From Paraburkholderia sp. (GTDB taxonomy: Bacteria > Pseudomonadota > Gammaproteobacteria > Burkholderiales > Burkholderiaceae): a stretch of 64,000 nt of DNA. Positions 61,820 through 64,000 of this stretch are shown piece after piece. Positions within the stretch are counted from its first letter, which is position 1; the number at the start of each line of letters is the position of its first letter. The translations under genes and the position numbers were made by a program. Under the pieces are notes generated by a model. That model was not told where the DNA came from, did not search any database, and saw only the letters and a list, made by a program, of their open reading frames with translations. Location of the stretch: assembly GCF_028283785.1 (NCBI RefSeq), contig NZ_JAPWKB010000019.1, positions 702,001-766,000 on the forward strand, written 5' to 3'.

Positions 61820-63322
61820 ATGAACGAATCGAACGAATCGAACGAATTTCACGAGACACTCGATACTCTCCGCGCGCGCTGCGCGGCGTCGTCCGGTTTC
61901 GGCGTGGGCAGAGACTGGCGCGAACTCGGGCTTGCGCTGCGCGCCGCGGCGTTGCCCGGTCCACACTATCTCCCGCTTCATGCGGAAGCGCTCGACGCGT
62001 TGTTACAGGCATCGGCGAACGACGGTCTGCTCGGCATCGAAGACTTCGCCGCGACCGCGCAAAGCGCATTCATCGTCAAAGACTGGGCCTGCGTCGAGGC
62101 CTTCACCGACGTGTTGCTGCAAAATCGCCATACGGCCGGATCGATGCTGGCCGACGCACTCGTGTGGCGCGCGGCGGTTCATCAATCCCGCGACGATTTC
62201 GACGAAGCCGAGCGCCTGCTCGGCAAAGCGGTGGCGGTGCTGCCCGACAATCCCATCGCCCTCCACAAACTTGCGCTCTGCATCAAAGAGCAAGCCCGTT
62301 TCGACGAAGCCGAAGCGCTGTTGCGCCGCGCGCTGAAGCTCGACCCCGACAGCGCGGCCGCGCAATTCGATCTGTCCGAACTCGAAATCCGCGCCGAACG
62401 TTTCGCCGACGGCTGGCCACGCTACGAAGCGCGCGTCGCATTCGACGAACAACCGGGCAACGCGCAAGCCGTGCTGTCGAAGATCGCCCCGCATTGGCAG
62501 GGCGAGCCGCTGACCGGCAAAACGCTGGTCGTCTACGGCGAGCAAGGACATGGCGATTGCCTGTGGGCCGTGCGGTTTCTGCCGCTGCTCGCCGAGCGCG
62601 CGCGCCGCGAAGGCGCTCGCGTGATCTTCGGTCACGACGGGCCGTTGCGTCATCTGTTCGAACGGATGTTGCCGGCTGGGATCACGCTCGAAACCGGTCT
62701 CGACACACAGCCCGATTTTCATTGCGGTCTGATGAGTTTGCCGCTGCGACTCGGCATTGTCGATTCGGCCGGATGGGGTAGGGCTTATCTGACCGCAGAC
62801 GCGGCGCGCACGGCGGTATGGCGCGAACGTGTCGCGCAGGCTCGCGGTCGCAAGCGCGCGGTCGGGATCGTGTGGAACGGCAATCCGGCGCACGTTCGCG
62901 ATATACGGCGCTCGGTGCCCGTCGATCAACTCGCGCCGTTGCTGACGGTGCCGGGGCTCGTGTGGTTCGCGCTGTCGCCGGGACGGGGCGAAACGGTCGC
63001 GCACTGGCAGGCGCGCGGGATCGATATCGTCGATCCGACCGTGCAGTTCGACGCGGGGTTCGACGATGTCGCCGCGTTGATGGCGAACCTCGATCTGGTC
63101 GTCACGATCGACAGCGGCCCCGCGCATCTGGCCGGCGCGTTGGGCGTGCCGACCTGTCTGCTGATCGACCATGTGTCCGCGTGGTTCTGGGGCAACCGGC
63201 AGCGCGTGACGCCGTGGTACGACGCGGTCGAACTGTTCCGTCAGCCGTCGATTGGCGCGTGGGCGCCGGCGTTGAGCGCGGTGCGCGAGCGTCTCGAAGC
63301 GCTCGTGTCGCGCGGCACGTAG
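61820..63322 (+). CDS. TPR protein with glycosyltransferase-9-like C-terminal domain
   Basis: This 500-residue protein has tetratricopeptide repeats in residues about 90-235 (DDFDEAERLLGKAVAVLPDNP, RFDEAEALLRRALKLDPDS) and a C-terminal GT-B-like half resembling heptosyltransferase family 9 (VYGEQGHGDCLWAVRFLPLL, GIVWNGNPAHVRDIRRSVP, LDLVVTIDSGPAHLAGALG). It may glycosylate a cell-surface or protein target. The N-terminus NESNESNEF comes from a 9-bp tandem repeat. GAGG lies 9 nt before ATG 61820. Confidence 0.85.
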   Translation: MNESNESNEFHETLDTLRARCAASSGFGVGRDWRELGLALRAAALPGPHYLPLHAEALDALLQASANDGLLGIEDFAATAQSAFIVKDWACVEAFTDVLLQNRHTAGSMLADALVWRAAVHQSRDDFDEAERLLGKAVAVLPDNPIALHKLALCIKEQARFDEAEALLRRALKLDPDSAAAQFDLSELEIRAERFADGWPRYEARVAFDEQPGNAQAVLSKIAPHWQGEPLTGKTLVVYGEQGHGDCLWAVRFLPLLAERARREGARVIFGHDGPLRHLFERMLPAGITLETGLDTQPDFHCGLMSLPLRLGIVDSAGWGRAYLTADAARTAVWRERVAQARGRKRAVGIVWNGNPAHVRDIRRSVPVDQLAPLLTVPGLVWFALSPGRGETVAHWQARGIDIVDPTVQFDAGFDDVAALMANLDLVVTIDSGPAHLAGALGVPTCLLIDHVSAWFWGNRQRVTPWYDAVELFRQPSIGAWAPALSAVRERLEALVSRGT

Positions 63323-63359
63323 GCCGCACAGCAGGCGCGCATCGTGTGTCGCCGCAAAT

Positions 63360-63398
63360 AAAAAAACGCCGCAGATTTTGAATCTGCGGCGTTTTTTT
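63360..63398. terminator. Bidirectional terminator between the TPR gene and etfQO
   Basis: Perfect 18-bp arms (63360-63377 and 63381-63398; GC core CGCCGCAGATT) flank a TTG loop, with A-run and T-run at the two ends. It can end both convergent genes. Confidence 0.93.
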
Positions 63399-63431
63399 AT
63401 TCGACGTGCGCGGCGACGTGCGCCGGCATCC

Positions 63432-63998
63432 TCACATATTCGGATAGTTCGGACCGCCGCCGCCTTCCGGCGTCACCCACACGATGTTTTGCGTCGGGTC
63501 CTTGATATCGCAGGTCTTGCAGTGCACGCAGTTTTGCGCGTTGATCACGAGGCGTTCGGTGTCGTCTTCGTTTTTCACGAATTCGTACACGGCTGCCGGG
63601 CAATAACGGCTTTCCGGACCGGCATAGGTTTGCCAGTTCACGTTCACCGGCACCGACGGATCTTTCAGCGTCAAATGTGCAGGCTGGTTCTCTTCGTGAT
63701 TGGTGTTCGAGATAAACACCGACGACAGACGATCGAACGTCAGCTTGCCGTCCGGCTTCGGATAGACGATCGGCGTGCATTGCGACGCGGGTTTCAGCAT
63801 CTCGTGATCGGAATGCTGATGATGCAGCGTCCACGGCACATTGCCGCCCAGCAGCTTCTGCTCGATGCCGACCATCAGCGTGCCGAGATACAGACCCTTG
63901 CTCATCCACTGCTTGAAATTGCGCGCGCGGTACAACTCCGTGTGCAGCCACGAGGTCTTGAACGACTCCGGATAGGCAGTCAGTTCGTCCGACTGGCG
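63432..63998 (-). CDS. Electron-transfer flavoprotein-ubiquinone oxidoreductase, C-terminal part
   Basis: The frame runs off the right edge of the window; 188 residues of the C-terminus are visible. KGLYLGTLMVGIEQKLLGG and the ferredoxin-like NAQNCVHCKTCDIKDPTQNI, with an earlier CPAAVYEF cysteine, supply the four ligands of the 4Fe-4S cluster. The enzyme passes electrons from ETF to ubiquinone at the inner membrane, linking fatty-acid and amino-acid oxidation to respiration. The gene ends 33 bp from a strong terminator. Confidence 0.95.
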   Translation of the reverse strand, partial: RQSDELTAYPESFKTSWLHTELYRARNFKQWMSKGLYLGTLMVGIEQKLLGGNVPWTLHHQHSDHEMLKPASQCTPIVYPKPDGKLTFDRLSSVFISNTNHEENQPAHLTLKDPSVPVNVNWQTYAGPESRYCPAAVYEFVKNEDDTERLVINAQNCVHCKTCDIKDPTQNIVWVTPEGGGGPNYPNM

Positions 63999-64000
63999 GC

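Overview
The window looks like a chromosomal segment of a Burkholderiaceae betaproteobacterium, most likely Paraburkholderia or a close relative. The evidence is the high G+C and the GCG/CGC-rich codon use, the gene families present (a NodT/FUSC/DUF1656/HlyD efflux set, a DUF2090-fused IolC, a stand-alone D-2-hydroxyacid dehydrogenase, a Mpo1-like DUF962 protein), and intergenic hairpin repeats I associate with that group. The species cannot be fixed from this sequence alone. Housekeeping genes (alaS, valS, galU, aroC, uvrD, and the etfQO 3' end) are interleaved with catabolic and transport modules. I saw no rRNA, tRNA, CRISPR array, prophage or insertion-sequence transposase.

Layout. 1-1394: a hydrolase fragment and a CaiB/BaiF CoA transferase. 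1745-4461: alaS with a strong terminator. 4508-6881: a divergent LysR/MFS pair. 7132-12896: a same-strand run of threonine aldolase, Nudix hydrolase, hotdog thioesterase and livHMGF, with no substrate-binding protein gene. 13185-15470: a large unrecognised lipoprotein built from two copies of one module. 15496-27819: a myo-inositol catabolic locus. On the minus strand it carries a periplasmic binding protein, a permease and an ATPase, then iolC-DUF2090, iolD, iolE and iolB. On the plus strand it carries an RpiR-type regulator and two Gfo/Idh/MocA dehydrogenases. A perfect AATGGAA-N6-TTCCATT palindrome lies in the divergent promoter region. 27931-32185: a TusA-like protein, galU and valS. 32282-33047: the first copy of an inverted-repeat element. 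33122-36307: uvrD, split by a one-base frameshift, overlapping an MTA/SAH nucleosidase gene. 36317-37008: a RelE/ParE-type toxin-antitoxin pair. 37041-40534: a propionyl-CoA synthetase and a fosmidomycin-resistance-type MFS exporter. 41012-42682: a chemoreceptor. 42711-43434: the second copy of the inverted-repeat element. 43460-49424: an aromatic-acid or fusaric-acid type efflux operon with a divergent LysR regulator. 49598-57527: a small membrane protein, a phosphoesterase, a D-2-hydroxyacid dehydrogenase, DUF2069, WrbA, YihY, a Mpo1-like protein, an alpha/beta hydrolase and MetY. 57914-64000: a CBS-pair protein, an LplT-PlsC fusion, aroC, a TPR/glycosyltransferase-like protein and the 3' end of etfQO.

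How the genes work together. The inositol cluster covers uptake, oxidation to inosose (IolG), dehydration (IolE), ring hydrolysis (IolD), isomerisation (IolB), and phosphorylation plus a probable aldolase step (IolC-DUF2090). The final semialdehyde dehydrogenase (iolA/mmsA) is not in the window. The efflux operon encodes an outer-membrane factor, a FUSC inner-membrane pump, a small DUF1656 subunit and a periplasmic adaptor, which together could form a complete export path.

The items most worth a second look are the pair of roughly 0.7 kb non-coding elements with about 180-bp inverted arms, the two-module lipoprotein, the uvrD frameshift, the LivF Walker A lysine-to-arginine change, and the predicted IolR operator.
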